From NCBI GenBank assembly GCA_021234155.1, contig JAJEKV010000003.1:28319166-28383165 (forward strand): a stretch of DNA of 64,000 nucleotides. The letters run 5' to 3'. Source of the stretch: Isoetes taiwanensis (Eukaryota > Streptophyta > Lycopodiopsida > Isoetales > Isoetaceae). The notes beneath the pieces were generated by a model. It was not told where the DNA came from. It searched no databases and saw only the letters and a program-made list of their open reading frames with translations. The position numbers were made by a program, and so were the translations under genes. Positions 42,506-54,650 of the stretch are shown one piece after another (position 1 is the first letter of the stretch; the number at the start of each line of letters is the position of its first letter).

Positions 42506-44325
42506 ACAGTTACTAGCAACTTATTTATTTAGAACATCAATCAAGAGATACACTGGACTGTTATGCTTTGCCGATTTATGATGGCAATAATATCCCATTA
42601 GCGTAAAAACTTAAAGAGGAAAAAATCCTAAACCTATAGCAAAATTTTTTGGGTCGAGAGTAGTGGTTGGAACCTTTAATTTTGAACCGGATCTTTTGGT
42701 TCAATTGCGAACTCGTGAGGATGGATTTCTGTATTATTCGCTGTGACAGACAAGGCATCATATTACGTCGCCGAAATTTCTCTTTCCTATGATTTTGGTC
42801 GTAGGTTACCCGGGAAAAGGGGGTTCTTTTTTTTTGCCCTTGTTTTGGCATGAGACATGGTCGAAAATAGCAGGGCTTTTTGTTCACGGGGGCTGCTAAG
42901 AGCAGCCCGATGGAGTCGGCCGGAGCAGCTCGACGAAAGGAGGAGGCGATGGAGTTGCCAGAACCGGCTTCTGGTTAGGTTGCGCTGCAGGTGATTTGGT
43001 GATGGAGGGGAAGCTGTGCAATTCCGAAGGGTTCAGTGGGGTTTTGGTGCTTGGTCCTGCTCAAGTCGTTCACTGTGCGCAAATGGGCCTGCTTCTGATT
43101 TTGATTGTTCCTTTTTCCTGCTTCTTGCTTCATTCCTCTTGCTTCTGAGCCGGATGGATGCCAGAATCGCCATGTGATCAGGTTATCTTCCAGCTCATTT
43201 TCTGGTGCAGGTGGGGCATGAGGCTGCTCTCTGATTCCGCATGTTCTGCAGTGGCCAAAATTTCGGTGGATTCGCTTGTTCAGTGGTCTTTGGAGCAGGG
43301 TTTGCTTGTGGGCTTTGTATTTGTTGGTGTTTTGGGAGTAGCAGCTACTAGGTGTCGGGCTTGACATGGGGCTTCCACTGTCACAATCTTGCAGAGTGCT
43401 TGCTTGCGAGGTCAAGAGATTCTTCTGTGTATTCCAGAAAGAACATTTGGGTAATTCGACTTTCGTAGCATGTGGATTGATTGAGGGTTCATCCTCTGTG
43501 TTATTCGATTGGTTGATTGTGAGGCGATTTCTTCCTGAATGTGTATTCTCTGTGCTAGAGACAGTTGTGACGCATCACTCGCTTGTTGCATCCATGGATT
43601 TCCTTGGAAAGTATACCGGCTGTGCAGCTGCTCTTCCTATCGCTACTGTCTGGATGGAGACATGGTTGTTAGAGGGTAGAGGCCAAATGGAGTTGTACAA
43701 TTGGATTAGTTGACATGCTTTAGAATGGGGAGTGTGCTTGCTGGAGATGGGAAGCGATGTAACTATGTAACTGTGTCTCTGTGTCTCGGTTTCCTGTGTT
43801 TTGTGAATATGGAAATCAAATTTTGTGTCTTCTTCCTGGTGCAAATGTTATCTATTGCTTATTTTTTTTATTTTCTTCCGTGTACGTATGGGAGTTGTAT
43901 GGGGAGCGTGACCATGTACAGGGGTCTGAGGTGTAAAAGTTGACATCGTTGATCTGGCATATTCAAGGAATGATACCTTCATCTAATGGACACCAAAAAA
44001 CATTAACACATAGAGACATTAGAATATTACGACCAGTACTTTTCGGTTGATTGGTAGTCGCCGTGGTAATAGAAGAACGTGGTTGGTTATGGAATTTCAA
44101 TGAGGATTGGTTATGGAATTTCTTATATAATAGCGAAAGTCCGATGTGGCTTCGTCGATGTGGCATACTTTAGCAAATCAAATGCATCGAGGTTGGAAGC
44201 AATCCGGCAAAGAGCTCTTCACTATAAATGGATTCACTTTGAGGGCTCTTTCATCATTTGGGGTTTAATTTTCTTCTTCAAATGGATATTCCTTTAAATC
44301 GTTCTGAGATGATACTGCCATTAGT
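42506..44325. other. Upstream region of the PPR gene
   Basis: No gene is convincingly seen. A GC-richer block at 42890-43700 has a short frame from an ATG at 42911 (MESAGAARRKEEAMELPEP) and a 115-codon frame at 43366, neither recognised; they could be leader or promoter of the PPR gene. An in-frame stop just before 44326 fixes the PPR start. Confidence 0.4.
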
Positions 44326-47046
44326 ATGGCAGAATTGTTGCGGCATGTTGGAGAATTATGTCACAAAGGAAAGCTGGAGAAGGCATTTCAGAGCATGGAG
44401 CTTATTGAAGGAAGAGGAATTCCTGTGCCCAGAAGCATTGCATATTTTCTCTTGGACTTATGCTCGGAAAAGAAGGACAAAGCAGGAGCTAGGCGGTTAC
44501 AAAACGTTGTCCTCCGTAATGGGTTAGATTCATACTCCACTTTAAATGACAACCTTATCCGCCTCTTTGCTTCTTGTGGATGTTTACTTGAGGCCAATCA
44601 AGGTTTTAACGGGATGGCAAAACCAAGCATATATACATGGAATGCTGTCATTTCTGCAAACAGCAATCTTGGACAATGTGACAGTGCTCTTGATTTGTAC
44701 ACCAGAATGCAGTTCTCAGACGTCAGAAGTAATAATTATGTTTGTATTACTGTTCTGAAAGCATGCGCATTGATAGGAGCTCTTGAACATGGCAGACTGA
44801 TTCATAATCAAATCATAGATGATGAATTAGAACCTGACATTTCTATTTGCAATACCCTTGTTGATATGTATGCAAAATGTGGGAACCTGGAGGATGCACA
44901 CAGTGTATTTGACAAAATTTCAAATAGAGATGTGGTGTCCTGGGGTATAATGATATCAGCATATGCTCGGTTTGGACGCGGTCTACATGCTCTAGAGCTT
45001 TTTGCAGAAATGCAGGAGAATGGCCTTAAGCCCCAAAACTTCACTTATTCCAGTACCTTGAAAGCTTGTGGTAGCATAGGAGTCATAGAGCATGGCAGAG
45101 AAATACATTACCATATTATTAGAAGCGGGATAAAATGGGATGTTGTCCTTGGTAACACCCTTGTTGACATGTATGCTAAGTGTGGAAGCCTTCTTGAGGC
45201 AAGACAAGTATTTGACAAGCTAGAAGAAAGCAATGAAGCATCTTGGGGTGCAGTGATAGCAGGATATGCACGTGATGGTCATGGTATTCCTGCCTTGGAG
45301 CTCTTCTGCAAGATGATTAATCAAGGGATTGTGCCACATAAGGTGACTTTTTTGAATATTTTGAAAGCATGCAGCAGCATTGGAGCCATAGAGCAAGGTA
45401 GATTGATACATGAGAAAATCATAAAACTTGAATTTGGCTTGGATGTTGTTGTGGGAAGTAGTATGGTTGACATGTATGCAAAATGTGGAAGCCTAAAGGA
45501 GGCATGCAAAACATTTGAAGGACTCAAAGTCAAAGATGATGTTTCTTGGGGTGCCATGATATCAGGATATGCAGATCATGGGCATGGTTTATGCGCCTTA
45601 GAACATTTCGAGAAAATGCAAGAAGGAGGTGCCAGCCCACATAAAGCCACGTTTTTGAGTGTTTTGAAGGCATGTAACATGCTAGGAACCATCCAACAGG
45701 GCAGAGTGATACATAATCAGCTAGTTATCCATGGCTTAGAATCTGATATTATTATTGGGAGTTCCCTTGTTGACATGTATGCTAAATGCGGAAGTCTAAG
45801 GGAAGCACGGGAAGTGTTTGACAAACTGGAAAATAGTGACGTGGTGTTATGGGGTGCAATGATATCGGGATATGCTCAGCATGGGCATGGATATCCTGCT
45901 ATGGAGCTTTATGAAAGAATGCAGCAAGAAGGAATGAAGCCACAGAAAACCACTTTCTTAGGTGCCTTGAGAGCATGCATTGATGTAGGAGCCCTGGAGC
46001 ATGGTAGGCTGATACATGACCAGGTGATAGACCATGGTCTTGAATCAGATATCGTCGTTGCTAGCACAATTGTTGATATGTATGCCAAGTGTGGGAGCTT
46101 AGAGGAGGCGTCCAAAATTTTTGAGGTTATGGGAAACAGAGACGTGATAGCTTGGGGTGCAATGATTGAAGGCTATGCTGAGTATGGACATGGTTTAGCT
46201 GCTCTAACCCTTTTTGGACAGATGCAGCATGAAGGTATAAACCCAGACAGAGTTGCATTTTTGAGCACTTTAAAAGCATGTGCAGGTATAGCGGCATTAG
46301 AGCAGGGACGGCTCATGCATGAAAAGATCCTTGAAAGTGGACTTCAATCTGATGTTGCTATTGGGAATACTCTCATCGACGTGTATGCAAAATGTGGGAG
46401 CATTGGAGAGTCACTTGCAGTTTTTGACAATTTGCAAAGAAAAGATTTTGTGTCATGGGATGTACTGATCGCAGGGTGTGCTCGATCTGGTGACCTTGGA
46501 CTCCTTGGGCATTGCCTTGCTGTCATAGAACACAGTGGAATGGAACCAAACAACATGACATTCATTAGCATACTTGCTGCCTGCAGTCGTGCAGGTCTAG
46601 TGGATGAAGGCCGTCGATATTTCCGATCTATGAGAGGTGATCATGCAATCGCACCGAATATTTATCACTGTACCTGCATGATTGATCTTCTCAGCAGAGC
46701 TGGATGCCTTGGAGAGGCTAAAGATATACTGGAAACCATTGAACCAAATATAATTGGTTGGACATCTTTGCTTAATGCGTGCAGGACTTATGGTGATGTG
46801 GAGCTTGGGCGGAAATGCTATGAAAATCTTGTGCTTATAAATCCCGGAAGCAGTCCTGGATATATTCTCATGTCAAATATCTATGCTGATGCACAAATGT
46901 GGGAAGACGCTGAAAGGATATTTAATATAGCTGCATTAATTCAAAATCAGGACAACAAGATGGCGCAGCAGTTCATGGTGGACTACCAACAAGGTGATGA
47001 GATCTTTGATATATTAGAGAGGTGCTGTGGATCATTAGAAGACTGA
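44326..47046 (+). CDS. Pentatricopeptide repeat protein, PLS class with E-type end
   Basis: An intronless frame of 906 residues. After about 80 N-terminal residues come some seven P-L-S triplets of about 101 residues, each with LKAC..IG..EHGR.IH, then G(L)ESD...G(S)SLVDMYAKCGSL.EA, then D.VSWGAMISGYA.HGHG..AL. The end (GLVDEGRRYFRSM, YHCTCMIDLLSRAGCLGEA, GWTSLLNACRTYGDVELG, then SPGYILMSNIYADAQMWEDA) is an E-type extension; no DYW deaminase follows. Such proteins bind specific organelle RNAs and in plants often guide C-to-U editing with a DYW partner. No clear transit peptide is visible, so an upstream exon could be missing, although a TGA in frame precedes the ATG. The units are unusually alike, suggesting recent internal duplication. 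The frame is intact: likely functional. Confidence 0.95.
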   Translation: MAELLRHVGELCHKGKLEKAFQSMELIEGRGIPVPRSIAYFLLDLCSEKKDKAGARRLQNVVLRNGLDSYSTLNDNLIRLFASCGCLLEANQGFNGMAKPSIYTWNAVISANSNLGQCDSALDLYTRMQFSDVRSNNYVCITVLKACALIGALEHGRLIHNQIIDDELEPDISICNTLVDMYAKCGNLEDAHSVFDKISNRDVVSWGIMISAYARFGRGLHALELFAEMQENGLKPQNFTYSSTLKACGSIGVIEHGREIHYHIIRSGIKWDVVLGNTLVDMYAKCGSLLEARQVFDKLEESNEASWGAVIAGYARDGHGIPALELFCKMINQGIVPHKVTFLNILKACSSIGAIEQGRLIHEKIIKLEFGLDVVVGSSMVDMYAKCGSLKEACKTFEGLKVKDDVSWGAMISGYADHGHGLCALEHFEKMQEGGASPHKATFLSVLKACNMLGTIQQGRVIHNQLVIHGLESDIIIGSSLVDMYAKCGSLREAREVFDKLENSDVVLWGAMISGYAQHGHGYPAMELYERMQQEGMKPQKTTFLGALRACIDVGALEHGRLIHDQVIDHGLESDIVVASTIVDMYAKCGSLEEASKIFEVMGNRDVIAWGAMIEGYAEYGHGLAALTLFGQMQHEGINPDRVAFLSTLKACAGIAALEQGRLMHEKILESGLQSDVAIGNTLIDVYAKCGSIGESLAVFDNLQRKDFVSWDVLIAGCARSGDLGLLGHCLAVIEHSGMEPNNMTFISILAACSRAGLVDEGRRYFRSMRGDHAIAPNIYHCTCMIDLLSRAGCLGEAKDILETIEPNIIGWTSLLNACRTYGDVELGRKCYENLVLINPGSSPGYILMSNIYADAQMWEDAERIFNIAALIQNQDNKMAQQFMVDYQQGDEIFDILERCCGSLED

Positions 47047-49246
47047 AGTTTCAAGAACTGGCTGTTTTTTTTGAACTATAACCCAACCTGCTTAAATCTC
47101 CAACCTCTTTCTTCATAGTGGTGTTTCTGGTAGAACTGGCAATCTAGAAGTTGCAAGTGTTATGCCAATCGACTTCACTTATGAATGAAGGTTTGTTTGC
47201 TTCTAAACTAGGAGGATTAAAACGAATTTCATACCACCAGCCCATCCAAATACATATCTCAAAATATACCAGCACTAGAGAATGTTTCTCCAGTGCAAGG
47301 AATTTTGACTGGAGAACAGATAATTCAATATCGCCCTCTCCAATCTGCTCATTGCACAGTGTAGCAATACCTTTATCTTCCTGGCAACAAGATAAAGATC
47401 CGAAGAAGGCCATTTTGGGGCATGGTGGTGGATGCACTTGAACAAATTTTCAATGATGAATATTCTAAGCTCATTCCTAAATTTGCGTGGTAATCCTGCT
47501 GCACAGCAAATAAAATGCATGGTGAAAGGCCCTCAAGTCATAGAAATAGGCTTAAGTCCTTTTTGAGCCCCAGCACACCTGTGTTTTAACAGGAAAACAT
47601 ATTCGTTGTGCACAGGAGGTTGAGAATGGGAAATTTGAAAATTAGAGCATATGATGCCGTTTTAATTTGCCAACCCCTGCTCTCCACTCTATCCATACTA
47701 ACCTCGCGGGTTGGAAGTCCTTAACTCCATTACTAATGTGGATGATGCATGCTCTGCATTTTTTGGCCTGATTAGGCTTAGGGGATGTGCACAGCCAACA
47801 TCAGACAGCCCTAAACATTTTTGTGGGGTTACTACTTGGTTTTCATGTCTATCTGTCGTTTCTTGTAGTTAAATTTACATAATCTTCCAATCTGTAGGTT
47901 GTCCCCAGTGGAGCAAGAACTGATGTTTACTTACATCTACTGCAACTCTACTGTTCTTATTACATGCTGCTATAGCTCTTCCGTCATATAAATCCTGTGA
48001 AGGTAAACATTATGGACAAACTATTGGGACCATGTATCCCTATCATAGCCAGTTAGAGTTCTGCTTTAAGCTACCTATCTGGAATAGATGGCATGGGTGT
48101 TTTGTCTCTGATTTCTGCGATGCAGGAACAGACAAAAATGCCTTGGTTGTTGTTGATAAAGTGGACCTGAATACATTATTACTAACTATGTGATGTACTA
48201 AGTGAAGATATGGTTATCATGCTGGCCTAATTTGGATCCTCCCTACTGTCCATAGTATGCACTGCATCATGAGTTGACCACTCTTAAAACTTAATTAGGC
48301 AGACCCTAGACAGTCAGAAATAAGTGAACTTAATCAAAGTGTGTGACCATGATCCATCTCCATGCTCGGAATGTTGGTGCAGTTTCTGAGGATGTGGACC
48401 AACTTTCTGTTGTTGATCTTATGTTATATTGCATGTTGTTGCTTGAATGTCTTGCAACACCCATCTGCAGAGAATTGAGGTAGCCTTGTGCTAGTTGCAG
48501 ACTTCAGATTACTAAGCCTCTGTAGAATTTCTGTTGATGCCCCAGCATCCCAGTCTAACATGACTGCATGTACAGGTCTGAACTCTTTGGATAGCAATTA
48601 TGTGTAGAATCAGATGATCTGCCATTTGTCATGCAGAGCCACTGAGGCACCGTTGGGAGTTCCTTGGCATTAGCATGATTTTTCTTACCATGACCATTAT
48701 CAAAGGCTCCAATTTTTGTGTATCAAGCATTCGCTCTAATAACTTGCTCAACTTTTGTGTCAGACCTAGAACATCCTTTGTAGATTTAGGGTTGATTAGT
48801 GAGAGGATTGAATGGCATATTTAGCATTTGGAGATCTTCATCAACTGTAAATGGAAATGGAGATTAGGCATGTATAACTGCACCAAAATCTTCAAGAAGG
48901 GCATTTTTCTAGCTTCATTTCATTTATATGCTACCATCAAGTCTTGAGAGGCATGGCTCCAAAGAGCATGTTTTCTCACCAGGCTCTATGCATATGAGTC
49001 TCATGGAAGATAGTTTGGTTACGGTTTAGGATATTCATAGATGGTGGCAAGTCTTCCTCAATTTTAAGTGTAGATCTGAACTCTAGAGTATTTGCGAGGA
49101 ATTGTAATTCTTGGCAAGCATTAGCTGGAAAACATTTATGAATTTTTCTTTTTTTACAGAGTTTTACTTCTATACCTTGCATAACAACTTTACTTGTAGG
49201 GTCTATGTATTTTGCGATCAATCCACAGGGTAGTAATTGCGATCAA
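47047..49246. other. Downstream of the PPR gene, no gene seen
   Basis: This 2.2 kb has only short frames and probably includes the PPR 3' UTR. The direct repeat GCGATCAAT (49214 and 49239) lies at its right end, next to the Helitron boundary. Confidence 0.4.
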
Positions 49247-49625
49247 TCTATATATAATACTAAAGCCAAAATTAGACGATAGTCTGTGTGCATTTTTTGG
49301 CTATTTATTTTGTTGTACGTGAGAACTTTATATTATAAATTGTTAGATCTAGGCGGTGAAAGCTCGCAAATGGTTTTTTATCTATATTTTTTTGCAATGG
49401 TGGTTTGTGCTAAAGATTGAGGTATCCATGCGCTCATCATCAAGCATTTGCATCTTTGTGGATGCCATTAGGAAGCCTTGGATAGTTGATTGTATGGGTG
49501 ATGATAAGAAATAAGTTTCTGATTTTTCTTTCTTATTCTCTATTAAGATGTAGTACGAGTATTGCATTCAAGTTAGGCTTTGGCATAGCTATTTCTGACA
49601 TGCCTTCAAATGCATTTCCCTAGTT

Positions 49626-49853
49626 GCTCAATTCTAATGTAAGAAGAACTGTTGAAGGCCAGATTAAATTGGCTATGCCTAGCATTGAAGCATCCAAACC
49701 ATCTCGCATCTTTTTGATTCATCATTCACGCATTGTGATTGCTCAATTCTAAGGTAAGAAGAAACCGTTGAAGGCCAGATTAAATGGGCTATGCCTAGCA
49801 TTGAAGCATCCAAATCGTCTCGCATCTTTGATTCGTCATTCATGTATTGTGAT
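49626..49853. repeat. Tandem duplication, period 115 bp
   Basis: GCTCAATTCTAA(T/G)GTAAGAAGAA starts both copies (49626, 49741), which share GCCAGATTAAAT and ATGCCTAGCATTGAAGCATCC blocks at over 90% identity. Confidence 0.9.
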
Positions 49854-50341
49854 GCATTGTACAGAAGCAAGATAAGGATTTGCTTATAAAAGTAATGGGT
49901 TTGTTTTAGAAGAAATTCTTGAATTGTTGGGCTCTAATTTATGTAGATTTATGCAAGTCGATTTAGGGCATTTTCATTTGTTACATGGTGTTTCTCTTCG
50001 TCTAAAGGCAAAGAGCTATTGCAGTGACCTTTGTGGAGAGATTTTTAGAAATTGCCTTTTGGAGAACACAACATTGCAGGTCATATAAATGTGTCATTCC
50101 TTCGTTGATCTTCACTTGTAGTTCTGGATCAAATATTCCTTAAAGTAAATTTGGTTCAATATCATGTTATTTGTTGATACATAAGGGGGGGAGACATCTG
50201 CAAATCACTATTGTAGATTTAGTTCAAATAGTCAGGTCTTTGAATGCGTATTTTTGTCTTTCTAAGTGGTCTGGCCAGATACAAATTCTATGACAATGAA
50301 GGAACATGTGTCCAATTGTTTTTCTAAGTTTTCAATGGTCT

Positions 50342-51487
50342 TTTTGCAGATAATCATTATCCCCATAGATACTGGAAAAGTCAGGCTACAATTGGAGGGA
50401 AAATCCTTGCAAACCATTGAACTTGAACCTGTGGCATTCAAGTACAAGGGTTTGTTTGGTACCAATGTTGTAAGAGCAACAACTCCTTGCAAATGGGTAG
50501 TGCTAAGATTACATAGGCAAGTCTTCTTTAGAGGGTTTAGAATTGGTTTAGATGATCCTATAGTTTAATATTTATTTACGATGTCTTTGCATTTAATGAC
50601 ATGACAATTATCAGTTTTATCGTCATTTCTGATGTCCTCATTGCATTATAGATCAACTCACTTTATGTTGCAAAAGCTTATAGATCAACTCACTTTATGT
50701 TGCAAAAGCTTATGTTGGAGATGTCCCACTACACAAGAAGATTGATGCAGGGCTAAACACTTGTGAGGTTCACACAAATGTTGGCAGGTAGTAGGAGGAA
50801 AGGTCTTTTGTCGAGTAAGCATTTAGGCCAATAGGCGAGGAGTGGTTAATAAGTTCTAACGAGCTATGGAACTTATAAGGGTTGAATTTTAAGAATGTGA
50901 TGCACTGGCTTATAATTCTTGTAGATATTAAATATAAATGCTCTAAACATGAATTATAAGATGTGCAATTGCCATTGTGGTTGCTAGACCAACAGACCTT
51001 GTAAAAGTAAGCTTAGGAAGTTGCCACTTGGTGTGCCACATCGTTATACTGGGGCCATAAATGTCTATAGCACAATTATTAAGCAAGTAAGATGTTCATA
51101 AACGTCATTTTGTTTCTTATAGTGTGGGCTCTTTATGGACTGGACTTGCCCCAAATGTAGCAAAGAATGCGATTATTAATGCAGCTGAGTTGGCAAGTTA
51201 TGACCAAGTCAAGCGGTGGAATTTGAAACTTCCAATTTCTTAAGCTATAAGCTTTAGCAATGCATTGAATATACTAGTGTCTTTATGCTTGTCATATAAG
51301 ATCAATTTCCAGAAGGGCATGCTTATATTTTTAAATTGGAGATGTACAATAACCTTAAAAGTTATTTTCTTCTAGATATTGCTGCACCTTGGACTGAAGA
51401 TAATATAAGTATGCATTTGTTATCCAATTTAGGTGCGGGGCTTATTACAGTCTGTGTGGAATCCCCAATTGATATGTTGAATTAAAG
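50342..51487 (+). pseudogene. Mitochondrial uncoupling protein (PUMP/UCP) exon remnants
   Basis: Ordered exon pieces match plant uncoupling proteins of the mitochondrial carrier family. IIPIDTGKVRLQLEGKS (50349, the P-x-D-x-x-K signature of the first repeat) comes first, followed by KYKGLFGT and LHRQVFFRGFRIGLDDP (about 50512). Next are YVGDVPLHKKIDAGLNT (50711), PTDLVKV (second signature, about 50987), GVPHRYTGAINVYSTIIKQ (about 51028), SLWTGLAPNVAKNAIINAA (51127) with ELASYDQVK and GAGLITVCVESPIDML (51434, third signature start). Intron-like gaps separate them. Signature residues have decayed in places (for example Asn in a usual Asp/Arg context) and the frame breaks repeatedly. The first exon and the last 70 or so residues are missing, as expected for a captured fragment. 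The parent carries anions/protons across the inner mitochondrial membrane. Confidence 0.85.
50648..50712. repeat. Tandem duplication, about 32 bp
   Basis: TATAGATCAACTCACTTTATGTTGCAAAAGCT occurs twice back to back just before an uncoupling-protein exon remnant. Confidence 0.9.
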
Positions 51488-52187
51488 GCCTGCTATCTAA
51501 TTTGGTCCAGTATATTTCTATTTGATCCTTTGTTTGATCTTTAAGATTCCACATGTTTTCTACCTCACGTTAAAAAGCCTGATATGCTCAATGATGTGTC
51601 TAGACATGATCTGCTTAGGGTTCAAAAAATGCCCATCAGATCCAAGGATTTTTCCTGATCAACGGCAATTTTGTTATTGATTAGAGGAAGAATTGATGGG
51701 ATTCTCAAAGCTGATCCATAGACATTTTTGTCTTATGTGTTTTAAAATATGCTTCATAGGTTTCTAGGCAGGGCTACTAAACCCATGATTTTTTAATATT
51801 CTCATGTTTGAAATAGGTGAAGGTTTTCGTTTTAGCTTTCTATATTAAAGATAATGAATGAAAATAAAATAAGAGTATACTATTTTATACATGTAAATGC
51901 AGGGAATCACGCATGCAACAAGGTACCAATCTTTGTTTCAAAACGTTATTCAAATGTCTGCATCCTTACTATCAAGAAACAATATAGATGCTTATAGCAT
52001 ATAGGCAAAGAGAAAATAAATTGTTTTGCAAGATGGGCAATGCGAGTTTTGAACACTCTCTCAAAATGGCCAGTGGGCCTTTCCTTCTCAATAGTTTAAT
52101 GGAGTCTTTTCTTGTAGAACACTTCTTAATCTTTACTATAAATAACAACTGATGTTGAATCTTTATCCTTATAAGCGTTATTGAAGA

Positions 52188-54650
52188 ATGGAGGATTACA
52201 AACCAAAGTCACCTAGGTGCCAAAATAAAAAGTGGTTTGACCATGAATGTATTATGGCTAAATGCGCGTTCCAAGATGCTATAGACAAATGTGCTGCCAG
52301 GAGAGATTACAAGAATCTTGTTAAACATAAAAAACGAAAATGGGAAAGGGAACACTGCAGAGGATTCTATATGATATTGCAGTGGATCCAAAGTGCTTTT
52401 GGACAAAATTGCAGCAACCAAATGAAATGGGAGAGATTACACAAGAAAGTTTGCTTGAATGGGAGAGCTTTATACTGTTGCTAATACCAATGAAATGCAT
52501 ATTGGTACTGCACACTTTGATAAAAGTGATATTATTTATGCTCTAAAAAGGATGCAGAATGGGAATTCCCTAGATCTAAATGGATTCTGCGCTGAACGGC
52601 TTAAATGGGGAGGAGATCCCTTAAATGCCAAATTGGTTGATATTTGTATTTTTAGCTTTCCATTGTGGCTTTCCAAAGGAATGGTATTCAAGCAAGGTGG
52701 TTCCTATTCATGAGGCCGGTGACAAAAATCAAGTAAGAAACTATCGAACTATTTTGGTCAGCAATGTATTCGCAAAACTCTTTGCAATTATGCTTGATAG
52801 AAAACTCTCTGACTGGGCTGATGAGAAGAATGAGCGTGCACATACAAGCATGACCATTCCACTACAAATCATTTAGTCACCTTAAGGGTGATTAATGAAA
52901 GTGCAAAGGGTACTAGACACTATCAATTTTTGGCCTTCATTGATCTCACAAAAGCTTTTGATAGAGTTGATCGAGTCGACTTACAAAAGAGGCTAGAGCT
53001 ACTACAAGTTCCTCCAGAACTCCAACAAGCTGTTGCACATCTATATAAACAGGTACTCATTGAACTTTCATTTCCATTTGATAGCGTTGAACAGGTCCAG
53101 AGCACAATTGGGATGAAACAGGGTTGCCCATGTTCCCCTAATCTTTTTGGAATGTATATAGATGAACTTGAGGGGTGGCTTGCGCGTACAGGAGGCGTTG
53201 GAGTCAGGATTGGTAGATATCTCATACAAGTTTTACTTTTTGCGGATGATATAGTCTTGATTTCTAGCGCTGCTGCTGGTCTCCAATATCATTTGGATAC
53301 TCTTCAAGGATTTTGCGATCAGAAAGGTATGGCTGTCAATGTTGCAAAATCTAAAGTCATGATAGTTGGCACAAAAAAAACTTTTCGATTCACCATTGGG
53401 GAATGTGAACTAGAAACAATGCATAGTTACAAATACCTTGATATAGAGGTGGCGAATAATTATTCATGGAAATTGGCAGTGAAAAAACGAGCATCTGGTG
53501 GGCTTAGAACCCTTTATGCTATGCTCCATACTTGTCGTATGAATAATCTATGGCATTGGAAACTCAGGAGATTACTTTATGACACCCAAGTCAAGACGGT
53601 CATTTTATATGGTTGTCCAGCTTGGGCCCCTGGACTTGATCAACGATGCTGGGACAAGATTGAAAGGGTGCAAAAAAGATTTCTCATGGAAGGGCTTGGA
53701 ACTAAAATACAAACTCCATATTGCATTATGCTTGCAGAAATTGGGTTGATTCCCCTTGAAGCAGAGGCTTTATGCCGTACTATGGCATATCCCAACAGAC
53801 GCAATGTAAGGTGGTTGGGGGCAGGGCCCAACCAAGCAATGTAGTGTGGTGTGTGGTCACATGTCCAGTTGGATGCTGCCTAGTGGCGTGACGTTAAAAC
53901 TACTATCTATCTATCTATATGTAAATCGGGTAAAATTGTTCTCCTTAGAGCGTCTCCCTTTCCAGGCTATGCAGCAATCCAAAGAATGAGGATGGTTCTC
54001 TCAAGTGGTCCAATGGGCAGAAAGATGGGGTGTAAATGAGTATACCTAGCCGGACTCGAGCAAACTGAAAGAGGTACGCGCACAAATAATTCCAAATGTG
54101 TTGAGCAAATTGTGGGACTCCATTGACAGTGCTGTGAAGAAAAGTTTCTATAAAGCTGACGTTAATAATATGGCCGCATATAGAGAACAATCTTACCTGC
54201 TATCTAATATTAGCAGGAAAAATAGAATTCTGATTTCTCAGCTACGAACTTCCTCTCATCATTTGCATGTTGAGACAGGCAGGTGGCATGGAACTCCCCG
54301 ACATATAAGATACTGCCCGAGCCGTCTTGACCCTAAAGATTGAGTCAGAGGTACATGCGTTTCTGGAGTGTCCTGCCTATAATCATTTACGAGAAAAATA
54401 TAATATCTCAGGTTGCATATTGTCAGAGCTCTTTGATGTACCTCCAAATATCCTTAGTTCTTATCTTAAGGATGTTTGGAAGGAACATGCTGATATAATA
54501 GAGTTATTTGTTAATAGGGAAGTCCTTGAAGCTATTGGTGCTTTTGTTTAAGCGCCTTATGGATTTTATATCTTTTGTAATATGCTTCGCCATATGGACC
54601 TGAGGGTCTTTAATGGCGTGATCAATATAAATTAAATTAAATTAAATTAA
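52188..54650 (+). mobile_element. Second-type LINE (jockey/CR1-like RT) with (ATTAA)n tail
   Basis: In order: a basic linker (KKWFDHECIMAKC, 52230), RT fingers in shifted frames, then an open 318-codon frame (52888-53844) with motif A FIDLTKAFDRVDR, GMKQGCPCSPNLFGMYIDE, the catalytic LLFADDIVLIS and a YKYLDIEV thumb block. A VILYGCPAWAPG stretch follows. Downstream, the C-terminal zinc-finger-like region (ESEVHAFLECPAYNHLREKY, about 54338) is in another frame. The 3' end is a short ATTAA tandem (54629-54649) after TTAATGGCGTGATCAATATAA, the simple-repeat tail of this group and unlike the poly(A) tail at 16.84 kb. Frameshifts at about 52490, 52700 and 52870 make it dead. The clade assignment is inference. 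Confidence 0.85.

Noticed and set aside
42576-42887. Possible organelle-derived insertion with a 103-codon basic frame
   Set aside because: I tried all frames against plastid and mitochondrial genes I know and could not support a match.
43366-43713. 115-codon frame upstream of the PPR gene as a gene
   Set aside because: No recognisable domain, no clear start context, and it lies where a leader or promoter is expected.
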